The notes beneath the pieces are model-generated. The model searched no databases and was not told the origin of the DNA. It saw nothing but the letters and a program-made list of their open reading frames with translations. Shown piece by piece: positions 46,393 through 58,720 of a stretch of 64,000 bases of DNA. How positions within the stretch are numbered: the first letter of the stretch is position 1; every line of letters starts with the position of its first letter. The stretch covers positions 14,333,749 through 14,397,748 of the forward strand of contig NC_031495.1 in assembly GCF_000237925.1 (NCBI RefSeq), in the 5' to 3' direction. Position numbers and translations under genes: made by a program. Origin of the DNA: Schistosoma mansoni (lineage: Eukaryota > Platyhelminthes > Trematoda > Strigeidida > Schistosomatidae).

Positions 46393-47140
46393 AATTTTGT
46401 TGTGCCGCATGAAATGATGAGGTGAAAAATTCTAATGAAGATAAGATAAAGTTTTCAACATGTATTTAATACTCCATAGGATACCATATTTATCATCTCA
46501 GAATAAAAAGTACATTAGATAAGTAAAAATGTCATGGTTTATCCCCTAACTTTGTACAATGATTATTTAATTCCTTTTGTAGATACTACTTAAAATGTTG
46601 AAGTAGTATACAAAATGAATGAGCACATTAGTTGATATCCAATTTATTGTAAATTAAGTCTCATGTTCAATGATAAAAACAAACTGTGCTTTTTAGAAAT
46701 ATTTTTAGTTTTCAGTTATTGATTATATATTTTTAGTGTGAGTGATTTTACTCAAAGTACACTAGACTGAAATACTTCTGAAATAATTGTTAAATCAATA
46801 CTTCAAGAATGTGACGTATTGATTACTTGCTCAATGTAACTAAACGTTAACCCAAAAAAAAACACAGTTCTTAAAATTCTGATGAAGATCATGCGTAATA
46901 TAGAATGATGCATATTTTAAATTTACCACTTATTTGTCATGAATACAAATTATCTAAGCAAAGCATAAAAATGATTTTGGCATAAATCATAAAGCTAATT
47001 TAAAGATACGATTTTCATAGACTACTAACTTAATTCTACTTTAAATGTGGATTAGCACTCTAATACAAATGAAGAAAGTGCTCATAATACAAAGTTTTAA
47101 TCTGTATAAAATTTTATTTGCCATTGAAATTATCTATTGT
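46393..47140. other. No recognised feature
   Basis: AT-rich sequence upstream of EPS8 on its 5' side; a promoter may lie here, but no element can be defended. Confidence 0.4.
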
Positions 47141-47147
47141 TGTGTAC

Positions 47148-47265
47148 AAAAGTCCTTGGGTTCGAGTTCAGAGTGCAAGATCGTGTATCAGCACTGTTGA
47201 GGAGTCCCATACTAGGACGAAAAGGCCGTCCAGTGCTTCTAGATTTTCAATAATAGTCTAACATC
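47148..47265 (+). mobile_element. Truncated family B hammerhead SINE
   Basis: It starts within the B box (GGGTTCGAGTTC), continues through the hammerhead and ends in the 3' segment (TTTTCAATAATAGTCTAAC). The flanks are unique sequence. Confidence 0.7.
47191..47236 (+). ncRNA. Hammerhead, first core base changed
   Basis: GCACTG/CAGTGC, GTCC/GGAC, GAAA and GTC are kept, but the core is TTGAGGA instead of CTGANGA. It is probably inactive. Confidence 0.65.
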
Positions 47266-48299
47266 TATCGGTTAATGATTTTAAATGAAATAATTTAAAC
47301 AGGACTTAGTGTATCTTTTATAATCGACTAGTAAAGAAACATCACTGATGTGATCAGAATAGAAAAAAAAGTATTTCACTGTTATGAGGTACATAATATA
47401 GCATAACTACTCTGAGACATTGGTTTCACACAGCAGCAAAACTCAAGTTATCACTTCTCAATTTTTAAAAAAATCTTTCGGGCTATACGTATTGTGAACA
47501 GAGACTAGCGAACAACTGTTTACATAATCTTTAGTGAGGTAGTAAACTATTTTGCAACAATGTTTGATAAGACTCATGGTATTGCCATTCTCACTACTTT
47601 TGGAGGGACTGTATAGTAGTTATCACGGATTTTCCAAAAACGATCCTCAACATTACATGTCATTTACCAATGTTTACAGTCCGTTAACAGGACATAAGTT
47701 GAATACTTGATTTATAGTAACATCTCCAATCGTCAGTATGTAAAATTCCAGTAACAGGATCAGTTTGGTTGCCTTGTATTTGCATATGGGTTGCAGTCAG
47801 TAGCAAAGGCAGATATGTGAGCGCGTATATCGTCCAGGATAGGAGTCGGTCCTAATGTAAATCTGTAGTTCGTATCGAAAGTGTGCTAAAGAACAGAGGA
47901 CTTGAAACATGATATATATTTAGTTGATTGCAGTGGTACAGTCTGGGGATAAATAATTCACAGGAGTTCTTTTTAGTGATTAAGAGTATGGAGATCTCAC
48001 TGCTTCATAGCACAGAAAACCCGAAGTTAAAATGTTGGCTTTGTTGCCATTGCTATTTTGTTTAACTTTATCGCTTTAAGAAAAAATTGTTTTAAATGTG
48101 GTACTTAAGGTCATACTCAGTCTAAGTATAGAATTAGATAGAGGAATATCGACCGTTCACGTAATTTTAAAATATACAGTAATTTGAATGTGCTTTAAAA
48201 ACTCCGTCTAATACAAACTTATTTTTTCAACACAAAGAGTGGATTTTCCTACTGAAACAATATTTGTTATAGTTTGCTGGAAGGCTAAATCTATTAAGT

Positions 48300-49065
48300 G
48301 GCAGGCCTATATAAGGTCTGATATTAGTGTTATCCGATAAACAGCGTGATCAAAATGGGTCGACCAAGGTTTTCCCCTACCCTTGGTAATATGATGAGCT
48401 AGTCTGATAGAAAAATCTTTCTCATACGAGGAAGTGTCTCTAAATTCCAACCTAAATGATAAATAAGTGTTGGGAATATACTATATATAAGAACTGTTAT
48501 ATTAGTTTGAGGGGAATCGAACTAAAAGAGAAAGTGAGATATAGGGACTTATCTTTTAATACAGTTTATGATATGGTAGATTCGTTCGTGTCTCAATCCC
48601 TTTCCAGTGTTGCTAAAATATTAAACCAGAAAAAACCATTCCTCTTGTATCAACATCACTAGAAAAGGAGATTAAAAGAGTATTCCGTAATGAGATGGAA
48701 GTTTTCCTTATAAAATTTGCACTGGTAAATGAATCATCAACAGCAGATTTTATTTTGAAAGTAAAAGGAGAGGTTAGTATCAAAGTCTTTATAATAGTTT
48801 TCTATGTTATAATGAATCCCATATAACCCATAGAGACCAGATAGTACATAAAAAGCTGTGATAATATTTGGCCATCTCACGAAAGGGTTTCTTGTTGTTT
48901 CACGTTTTGAAGATAAATTAAATGGAACACTTATATCTGTAAGAAATAGCCGTATAAAGTTTCATGAGTTTATGGTACTCAACTCAGTAATTGGACGTTA
49001 TTTTTTCACAGGAAGACCTCAACGGATACGTATATGGGTAAAAGATAAACTAAACAAATTATGAT
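48300..49065. other. Unassigned stretch with two short open frames
   Basis: Plus-strand frames 48456-48662 and 48858-49064 (68 codons each) lie close together but show no motif I recognise and no clear splice link. A decayed retroelement is possible. Confidence 0.3.
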
Positions 49066-49620
49066 ATTAAGTGATGATAAAAAATACGATAATCATGAAA
49101 CACATAAATCAGCTTCAGAGTAGAAAAAATGCTGGTCATTAATTATATGTTAAACCATTAAATATGATAGTTATACATGAAATATTTGAAATATAAGTGA
49201 ATAAACCGCGGTTGGATGTTAGAAAAAAAACAATCACACGAAAAAGAGACGACTGTTCTACATGAAGGCAAAGACATAATCCCATGTTTAGTCTTAGAGA
49301 GGACGATAATGTGACCATCTCAAGTGACTTGTGAGATTATCCAAGGAATGTGAATGGTGAAATACCTAGAATATCATTTCGTATTTTAATATGCGTTTTT
49401 TCCTATAAATTTTTGTTCTGGTCTGTTATCTGGCTCTCTAGTGAAAATTCAGATTACTTAGAGCAAGTGTCTCACGTGGTTGAGTCGATACAAGATTATA
49501 ACACTAATCAGTGTTAGAAATATTTTATTTACTTTTCATTTAATCCATCTACAGACGAACTTTTAAGACAGTTTTTCTTTTTCATAAAACATTGCGTTTA
49601 CCTGTTGCTCATGTTAATAA

Positions 49621-49690
49621 TTGAAGATGATCAGTCTCTATTGACATATATGCATCCGGATAGGTGTACCCCAATATTACTAACTAGTCA
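49621..49690 (+). repeat. Fragment of the SM-alpha-type 3' segment
   Basis: GATCAGTCTC.ATTG.CATATATGCAT matches the 3' segment of the copies at 38817 and 44016, without tRNA-like or hammerhead parts. Confidence 0.5.
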
Positions 49691-50255
49691 CAAGTTTCCA
49701 TTAAAGTTAAATAGGTTGTAGTGTTGGTTGTGTTTAAAATTTAAATTAAGGTTTCATACATAAAGAAAACTGTAAGTAATCTAATAATCATCCTAAAATA
49801 AAATGCAAGTGAAATTTTTTGACCGTCCTCTCAAAAACTGAACTAGGACAACACTACATGAAAACAACATAATCATTGTAAGAAAGAAAGTACACTTTTA
49901 GAAATGTAGGAAATAAATTATCTTCATAGAGTAGAGCGCATTTCCATATACGAAACTTATTTTACCATACTTATACAAACTTAGATATTCTTTTTGGATT
50001 ATACTATGATAGAAACAAAAATTCTTTTGATACTTTATTGTTTTTTTTGTCATCTAGGTGATATCAGTCTGAGATGATGATTACCTTTTTTTTAAAAAAA
50101 ACGTTTCTATATAAATTTACCATAGACAGAGATGAGCATGTATGTATGTGTATGTGTGTTTTGTTAATGAGATAAAATGATCCGTCAATCAAAATTCAAT
50201 ATAAAATTGAAAGTTATTCATCATTTTTTGATTTGGATTTATTCCAAATGATGAA

Positions 50256-50290
50256 TTTATTGTGTGTGTGTGTGTCTTCGGGGGGGGGGG
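50256..50290 (+). repeat. (TG)n tract followed by G10
   Basis: TGTGTGTGTGTGTGT, five bases, then ten G. Further TG-rich tracts are at 50137-50159 and 50605-50622. Confidence 0.9.
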
Positions 50291-50729
50291 TTCTTGTTTA
50301 AATGTTAAAGTAGACAAGAGTATCATAGATCTTTAAGCATCTTTAAGGATATTCATATAAACAAACAAATAATTAATATACAGTCAGTGAAATGTACAGT
50401 ACATACTACTTATTTCTTCTTTTAAGCATATCCTAATGTAAGATGATAAACATTTACATTCATATATATATAATACTTTAATCAAGTGTATACTTTATAA
50501 AGTACAACAATACATTCTTTTAGAGATTACTGAAATAAGATGGGGATCTTTAAATGACTACTGAAATCATTCATTGGAAAGTGTATTTAATCAATTTTGT
50601 GTTGGTGTGTGTGTGTGTACGTGTACATTCATGATAATAGTAGTTATGATTATCATTTCATTTTTATCAGTCTAGACATAAATATAAATATTTTGGGGAA
50701 AAAAAAGTTTTTTTAATCAGCGGGAATTT

Positions 50730-50929
50730 NNNNNNNNNNNNNNNNNNNNNNNNNNNNNNNNNNNNNNNNNNNNNNNNNNNNNNNNNNNNNNNNNNNNNNN
50801 NNNNNNNNNNNNNNNNNNNNNNNNNNNNNNNNNNNNNNNNNNNNNNNNNNNNNNNNNNNNNNNNNNNNNNNNNNNNNNNNNNNNNNNNNNNNNNNNNNNN
50901 NNNNNNNNNNNNNNNNNNNNNNNNNNNNN
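50730..50929. other. Assembly gap (200 N)
   Basis: A fixed-size placeholder. Its right edge is a hairpin. Confidence 0.99.
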
Positions 50930-50960
50930 AGCTTTTTCAAGATAGTGCCTTGAAAAAGCT
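50930..50960. repeat. Perfect 12-bp hairpin at the gap edge
   Basis: AGCTTTTTCAAG and CTTGAAAAAGCT are exact reverse complements separated by seven bases. The following CCAAGCGAAACGTTGG resembles ends seen near some retroelements, but no family could be named. Confidence 0.7.
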
Positions 50961-51039
50961 GGGACTAGATTGCCAAGCGAAACGTTGGATTTACTTCAAA
51001 TTCATTCGCTGAGATTTTACAAATATATTATTTTATAGA

Positions 51040-51415
51040 GTTGAGATTATGAGTCCATTAAAGTTAGACCACCATAGAAAACCTGGAAGCACTGGACGAC
51101 CGTTTCTTCCTATTATGGGACTCCTCAGCAGTGCGCATCCATGATCCCGTCTCGCGAGATCCGAACCCAGGTCCTACGAGTCTCGCGCCAGAGCACTTAA
51201 CCAATAAACCACTGAGCCGGCATCCAACGGTGTTAATGTCTAACTTCAACCAATCCACGAAATTGAGCAACCATTCACCAATGTCATCAGTGAGTTGATA
51301 TCTCCCAACAGACCTGGTTGAACTCCACTGGTTACTGCTTCTCACTAGAACTCCAGGAAATGCCTCTTGAAGCCAGTCACTAGTGAGCACATGATCATTA
51401 CCAAACCTCTTCTGA
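51040..51415 (-). mobile_element. Family B hammerhead SINE, near full unit
   Basis: It contains the 3' segment, hammerhead, B box (GGTTCGGATC on the minus strand), A box region (TGGTTTATTGGTTAAG) and 5' segment. It ends at CACATGATCATTA followed by CCAAACCTCTTCTGAT, which matches the family's own 3' tip in the other orientation. Confidence 0.85.
51088..51134 (-). ncRNA. Hammerhead, core present, stem II closing pair lost
   Basis: CTGAGGA, GAAA and GTC are intact, but stem II ends GGAA rather than GGAC, removing the conserved G-C pair next to the core. Activity is doubtful. Confidence 0.6.
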
Positions 51416-52109
51416 TAAATATATTATTCCTATTTAATGTCTTACATCAACTCGGCGCTCAAATACTGTGAAACTATTCGCTCTTATTTAGGCGAAAATT
51501 CTTATATAAAAACCGTATGTTTAACTAACTGTCATGAACATTTCCTATTCAACAACGTCTGCTTAAAATGTTGATTATCATTATGATCAGGAGTTTTTAT
51601 TGGGTTGATACATTGGTTACTATTATTATTAGTATTATTACAGAATACTCAATAAATATTTCTTTAGGTCATTTAGATTCTTAAATAAGTGTGTATACTT
51701 GACAATTACAATAATATTCATAATTTCATGATAAATTTATGTATAATTTAGTACTAAATAGAACATAGTAACAATCAATTATAACAAAAATTGATAGATG
51801 AGTAAAAGCAATAAAATTTCATTCAAAATTGATCTTTCATAACTTTAATTTATAATAGTAAAATGATAACCATTATATAATAGGCTATTCATTGAGTTCA
51901 ATTTTAAAAAGTTTAACTTATTTTGTAGTAATGGTAATAATCATAATAATAATGTAATAAAGTAACATTTCTCTTAGAAACAAAATAATTTTTAATCAAT
52001 AAATGTAAATATTTTAAAATAAGGTGAATATTTTTAGAAATGAATTCATTATATCATTAGTATTAATCAAATTTGTTAAGAATTAAAATGGACTCAAGTT
52101 GATTATTTT

Positions 52110-52472
52110 GAAGTTGAAATCATGAGTCAATTGAAGCTAGACCACCATGGAAAACCTGGAAGCACTGGACAGCCGTTTCGTCCTATTGTGAGACTCCTCA
52201 GCAGTGCACATCCACGATCCCGCCTGGCGAGAATCCAACCCCGAGCCTACCAGTCTGGCGCGCGAGTGCCTAATCTCTAGACCACTAACTTGGCCGGCAT
52301 CCAACGGTGTTAATGTCTAACTCCAACCGATCCACGAAATGGAGCAACCGTCCATCATTGTCTTCAGTGAGTTGATATCACGCAACAGACCTAGGTAAAC
52401 TCCCTGGTTACTATTTCTCACTAGAACTCCAGGAAATATTTCTTGAAGTCAGTCACAAGTGAAGATCTGATT
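52110..52472 (-). mobile_element. Family B hammerhead SINE, full unit
   Basis: All parts are present: 3' segment, hammerhead, tRNA-like part, 5' segment. It is followed at once (52474) by the start of a second unit in the same direction. Confidence 0.85.
52161..52207 (-). ncRNA. Type I hammerhead ribozyme, core intact
   Basis: GCACTG, CTGAGGA, GTCT/GGAC (one G-U wobble), GAAA, a short stem III and GTC are all present, with CAGTGC closing stem I. Confidence 0.75.
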
Positions 52473-52473
52473 A

Positions 52474-52520
52474 TTATCAGAAGAGGTTTTTGTGGAGATT
52501 TCAGTAATGATTTCAAGTTG
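52474..52520 (-). mobile_element. Start of a second family B unit, head-to-tail with the first
   Basis: ATCAGAAGAGGTTTTTGTGG, then AGATTTCAGTAATG, is the unit's 3' tip in the same orientation as 52110-52472. It ends after about 45 bp. Confidence 0.7.
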
Positions 52521-53925
52521 ATTAGTTATTCATCTAGATTCATTTGTTCATTATGATAGATTCTACTTTTATCATTATTTAAGGTTGATATATTATTCAT
52601 CTAACCTAACTTGTTTTATTATACAATATAGTAATAATTGATAGTGTATACTTAATCATGTTATGGTTCCATATTACATCAGATATATATATATATAATT
52701 AAATCATTCGATGTTGTAAGTCTTGTAACTGTCTTATGTTTTCCCACTGTATAGTTTAGTCTTATAGTTGCAAATATTGATTAAGAGCAAGTTAAATCAT
52801 ATTATAATTGATGTCATGTAGTGATGATAACTCTATGGAGTAATAACTATAACTCTGAATACTATCTCAACACTTCATATATAAACTTGATCCTTTTCCT
52901 TTACTACAACAAATAATCTGGCATGTGAAGTTTAATGATTCAAATCAAAACTACTATTCCACTGTTATTTTATTGCTTTCTATTGTCAACTATTCTGTAA
53001 TTATGCAGTGTTTTCTGGTTGGCCGGTAGGCTGCCGAAGGTGCTCAGTATATTATTCTTTCATTAATTAATCTTTCACGAAGACAATGGAGACAGAACAA
53101 CGTTTTGTTACAAAACAAATCAAGGAAATAATCATTTTGTTGCTACTGTTATTTAGTGTTTGCATCCTAAAAGGGACAGTCATACTAAATAAGGTTTATA
53201 TCTTGATTGGTTTCATTTTATTTGTTATAATCTAATTGTGCTCATTACATTCACAGTTTATTATCAATGTTTATAATATCTAACTACTTAATCTTGTTAA
53301 CAGATTTATTCTACATCGAAATAGAAATACCACAGATCATCATGGTTCTTACAACATTAATCTAACCATGAATAAGAAACTTTCTATAACAGTTTCAACA
53401 AAAAAATCTGTTCATCATAGATCTTTTATTATAGCATAATAAAGAATTATGTAACTCACCTTAAATCTAATTATAATAAGACTAACTTTCTCTTTCTCTT
53501 TTGTTTCTAAGTAAATAGTTTATATTTATAAAAACATTAATATAATATAAATTACTTAAATTTTATTGGTCAACAACTAACTAGATACCAAATTATTTGT
53601 TTGTTTGTTTTTCTCCTTTTTTTAAATGTTTTTTTTAGAAAAAAATTTGCTGACTTCAAATACAAGTCAATAGAGTAGTTTGTTTAAGATTTTGCTTTTT
53701 TTTTAAAAAAAATTAAAAGTGTGTAGGCGTTATTTAAATAGTTTTAATTATGAATGAAACAAAATATAAATATACAGTTGAAAGAGTTTTATTCCAATTA
53801 GATCATCCTTACTTAATTTACAATTTTGTAATAGATTAGTTAATGTTCTTAATTAACTCCATCATTAGTTTTTCCATGCCAAATAAAAATCTTTTGGTTA
53901 TCAATAAATTATTGAGAGTAAAATG

Positions 53926-54262
53926 TGACCAGTGAAGTTCAACCAGGTCTGTTGTGAGATAGTAACTCACTGATGAAAATGGTGGACGTGTCACTCAATT
54001 TCGTGGATCGGTTGAAGTTAGACATTAATACTGTTGGATACCGGCCGGCTCAGTGGTCTAGTGGTTAAGCGCTCGCGTGCGAAACTGATAGGTCCTGTGT
54101 TCGAATGTTGTGAGACGGGATCATGGATGCGCACTGATGAGGAGTCCCATAATAGGATGAAACGGCCATCCAGTGCTTCCAGGTTTTCGATGGTGGTCTA
54201 GCTTCAATTGATTCATGATCTCAACTATTAGAAATTACTATAATATTCACGAAACCCCTTCT
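53926..54262 (+). mobile_element. Family B hammerhead SINE, plus orientation, with (TA)n tail
   Basis: This is the cleanest view of the unit order. The 5' segment is from 53926, the A box (TGGTCTAGTGG) near 54055, and the B box region (GTGTTCGAATG) near 54098. The hammerhead is at 54129-54176, and the 3' segment ends CGAAACCCCTTCTGAT at 54262, then (TA)n to 54284. Confidence 0.88.
54129..54176 (+). ncRNA. Hammerhead, first core base changed
   Basis: The core reads ATGAGGA instead of CTGANGA, the stem II side reads GGAT, and the triplet is ATC. It is likely inactive. Confidence 0.65.
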
Positions 54263-54284
54263 GATATATATATATATATATATA

Positions 54285-57110
54285 GTTGGATTTTGCTTAG
54301 ATCTTAATGTTGATGTTTACATAGAGACTGGAAATCAGTACATCAAGTGGTCATTCATTGATCTATTGACTTTAGATAGCTATTAGCTTCTTTTATAGGT
54401 ATAAAAGTATTAGAAAGAGATTAAATTTTTCTCTTATTTAAAGGAATGTCAAACATAATACTAACAACGTTTGACTGAAGGCTACATCTAGTCAGTCAGA
54501 TTAGAATGCGATTACGAAAACAGAAACTGATCAATTTTCGGTGACCGTATTTCTAACAAAACTTTCTGATACACTAAATAGGTTGTTTTTCTTTTAAGAA
54601 CTATAATATTTGTTATTTTGTATTTAACTTAAAATCACACTGTTGTGAACTGAAACATACAACATATTGTTAAGCTATATTGTTTGTATCGTTTATAATG
54701 TTGAATATAGTGACAGTTTATTCCTAGGAGAACAGTTCCATTTGTCCTGCATCCAATGACTACTGACCAATACAGTTTTCACTTGTATTTTACCTTACAT
54801 ATATTACTTATCAATTTTTTGCCGTTATAATTGACTTCATTTAAAACTATCAATTTGTTAGGTGTTCTGATTATTTGGACTTATTCCCTTTACTTTGGTT
54901 AAACACTGATATAGTACTTTTTTATAAGTCGATATAAATTGACGATTTGAAAGTGATTCTTCTTGTTATATAAAACGGTATACAGAAAGTCAATGTGGAA
55001 AACTTATCATTTATCGTATGAATTGTTGCTTATTATGGTCCATTATTAAACTTATATTATGCCTTACCAATTGTTTCATAATCTATGTGGCCAGAAATAA
55101 TACATGTGAGAAGTTCCTAGAGGTAAGTTATTCAGAGAATACGATTCATTTTAAAGTACGAGAACTCTTCTATTTACTTAACAACATCGCATACAATCAT
55201 CTATTCACAGCTTAGTAGTTTTCTACGTGAAACGGTTTAGGGACAACTGTATTCGAACGTTAAATAGTCTCATTAAATTAACTAATCCAAGTAATTTTGA
55301 AAAACTATTGTAATGTATTGGTAGTATCTTAATTTAATATTCTTTGAAAAAACATTCATGAACTCGTGAAATTTCAAATAAGCTTTTCGAACCCTGGATA
55401 ATCCGAACTCATTTAGTGAATATAACTATCAAAAGTGTTGTGTTTTTAATACAACGATTGCTTACCATATCTAAGAATTAAACTAGAAAATCAGGAGCCC
55501 ATAGGTAACGATTCTTAATTCAGTTCATAACAGACTTACAGGTCAAGAAAAAACCAATCAAGTAGGTGGTTCCAATTTTCCAACTAATCCTAGTTCTGTA
55601 GATAATTCTGAATTGCATAATGTGAAAACCAAACAATTAAAAAGGTCAGATAGAATTACTAATTAGCCGATAGTGCATGATGCTTATGTAAAGAGATATT
55701 CCACGTATGATGGACATACTGAATGACTATTTAAGTTGTTTTACATTTTCTATTTTTAATAACTAAATATTTCTATTTGTAACATATTTTAAAAATATGC
55801 AATTCTCCTGATTTTAGTATTAAACTTCTTCAGCACTCACGATTGTTTATTAAAGTGAGGTTGCTTTATAACTAATTCTCATTACAATTCAGTTATCACA
55901 AATGGCGATAATTATCAAAACAGGAGACTATTTCTCAGTTATGTATTAGGCTCCAAGTAATCTACCAAAAAGTATAAAATTATACTTATATGTATCAGAA
56001 GAAATTGTTGTTAACTCTAGCAAATGAAAATTATATAGATGAGATACGTTTAAGCGGGTCATTTACTTTAGGCTACAAAAGGGTCATTATTAACCCATTT
56101 GATCTTGTCAATACATATCATAAACATTACCCTATCCCTTTCATTTAGATCTTTACTAAGCGTCAACTATAACATAGGGGAAATTATAATTTGTGGACGA
56201 ACCAATCAGATTTAAGATAAGTCTTAGATTTTGGTGCCAAATTCATTCATCCATATGGCTAGATAACATTTTGTCATTATAGATGATTTCATTTCGGAAT
56301 GAAAACCCTAATTCTAATTCTAAACCCTAACATCCAAATTTAAATTCAAATCTTAGTTCTTCATGCTAATTTATAACTTTTTATTCATTCTAAGCAAGCA
56401 GATGAACCTTCTAAAAGTCACTCAACCATCGTTCAAGGATTATCGATAAATTATACTCTCATCAATATTTGTAATACTCATAATTAGTATTATAGAATAT
56501 TTCTTTTAAGTAATATTACAAATTTGCATACCATTTCAATTTATTAATTAGAACGTATCACCTTGATAAACGTGAAAAAGTATCATTTCTTATTATTATT
56601 TCTTTCAACTCTACTAATGATGTATTGTATGAGCATACCTTAAGATTTGATCGGATTCAATAATGATAATAATAATAATTATATATAAATAACTAAAGAA
56701 TCTAAAAACTAAAGTTATCTAAAACATTCATTCAGTCAAATATTCTTTGTTTTTTGTTTTTTTACATAGTAACATTTTATTTAGTTTATTTCAATATGAA
56801 TGAATTCAATTTAACCTTATTCTTTCTCCGGATATTTTCCAAAAACGCTGATGAATATTATGTTTGCTGATTTTGTAGGTGCTAAAGTATATTAAAATGA
56901 TTGGATTATTTATAATTCCAGTAAGATAATTAATGTTTAGATATTGGTTACTTTAAAACATCATCTATTTGAGAATATTGCTATAACTCTTAATACAATA
57001 CTGGTGATGTATCAGTTAGTCAGTCAGCTACAACATAGGACCAGGCACACATTTGCATCGGTCCAACTTACCATACCTCATTAGCACAACCAGATGAACA
57101 CCAAATTCAT
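54285..57110. other. Intergenic, no recognised gene
   Basis: AT-rich. The open frame 55018-55215 (plus strand, 65 codons) has no motif. A telomere-like CCCTAA patch at about 56300-56340 is short and degenerate. Confidence 0.5.
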
Positions 57111-57129
57111 AGAAGTAGTTAATTTAGTG

Positions 57130-57660
57130 GTGGTAATATATAAAAGAAAGATTGCATATAAGGATAAAGTATAGGAAGGAAGACAGATATGAAGCAATTT
57201 CAATCTCAAGGTTTAAGGGAAGATAGTGTATACACCTACGCCATTGTGATCGATTCTGAGCCATGTCACCTAGAGTCTCCAACGATTGGTTACGATAGTC
57301 ACGCAGACCCCAAACTAGTAGTCTGCATCTACCAACATGGCTCAGACTAAAAGTTGGTGACTTCAAGCACTGATGCCATGTTTTGGTTTGGCCGCCCCTA
57401 ACTCTCTTCCAACCATCCCCAATACTAGTCATCATAGCGCGTCGTGGTAATCGATGTTCAGGCATACGTAACACATGGCCCAACCATCTCAGTCGATGAA
57501 GATTCATGATTTCATCAACTGATTTACCATTATTCCCTAATACCTTGTGTCTAACCTCACTATTGCTACTCACCCGGTGATCCCAGCAGATGTGAGCAAT
57601 ATTTCTAAGAAATATGTGGTCAAATACTAGTGAATTACGAGTATCTTCTACTCTTAATGG
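57130..57660 (-). mobile_element. 3' end of LINE family 2
   Basis: The minus strand has a long open C-terminus: [59 protein letters not shown], then QNRSQWRRCIH. A 3' UTR runs to about 57130. It is the best-preserved copy of this end in the window. Confidence 0.8.
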
Positions 57661-57799
57661 CTGTATAGATTCAAGTGTCTTGGATACTTAACTAATAGAA
57701 ATAGGTTCAGATAAGATCCAAAATGATCAAAGACGTTTACAAACTCAACATTTTTCCTAAATCCACTCAAAGTTACCTTCTTCAGTAGGTAAATAGCAG

Positions 57800-58720
57800 T
57801 AATATTCTCGTTCTACAGATGATTTTTCATCGTTCTAACAAACGGTTTGAACAGCCAATTCATTCAAACAAGGTACTGAAAAATAGTTCTAGCATTAATA
57901 CAATTTTGTTGCGAGAATTTAGACACGTAATTTTTGTTTCGTTTAATCTTATGCTAGTCGAACAGGTAATTTGGAAGCTCAATATGACGAACTTTATGCT
58001 ATTTGGTCTATTAAATGAATTGATAAACACTTGTCTGAAATAAAATTCACTATAATTACAGATCATAAGGCTCCAAAGTTTATTTATCATCCTGAAAAGT
58101 TTTAAGCACGTTCATCAACTGCTATGGTTCAACAACGGAGTACTGTCGTCAGTACTCATGAAATCCGATACAGTAGTGTTAGAAAAAGTTTGCATAAGGG
58201 ATTCACATCTCAATATGCGTTACAAGATAAACCTATATATATTCCAAATTATTCATTGGTGAACCCATTACCTTTAAACTATTCAAAGTTGATTGAAGGA
58301 ACTCATAGATACCTTGAGTGTATTCTATATATTAAGTAATGCTTAGAACTATCGTCTCAAACTCACATTCCAAGTGTATTATGCTAAATATGACGAATTA
58401 TCCATCCATTCTGATAGCAATGTGTTGACGCAACAGTGTCATTATCATACTGTCATTACGTAATTTAAGAATCTATAATCTTTATTGTGGACATCTGAGT
58501 GTTGATAAATAATGTTTAGTCGGGTTTGTACGTTGACGTCCAAAAGTTGATGCAAATATGAATTGTACAACAAAGAACTGTAACACATCATAAATAGAAA
58601 AGCTATCCACTAAAGCGGAATTCTTAGTCTTTTCAATCCATGGCTTTATAGAGAACTTATACAACCTACTGCTGTCCGTTTCTTGCAATTTGACAGGCTA
58701 ACAATATAAAACAAGGAGAA
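57800..58720 (+). mobile_element. Broken Ty3/gypsy pol fragment (RNase H and integrase N-terminus)
   Basis: A fossil of an LTR retrotransposon of the Ty3/gypsy group. The RNase H part (ITDHK.. region) is near 58030-58240. A region resembling the zinc-binding N-terminus of integrase is near 58440-58600. It is broken in several places, no LTRs were recognised on either side, and the copy looks old. Confidence 0.6.

Noticed and set aside
56300-56345. CCCTAA-like telomeric repeats (also near 44620-44680)
   Set aside because: Only a few degenerate units in each; chance or old interstitial sequence.
57819-58090. Overlapping open frames on both strands
   Set aside because: Part of the broken Ty3/gypsy fragment and its antisense; not host genes.
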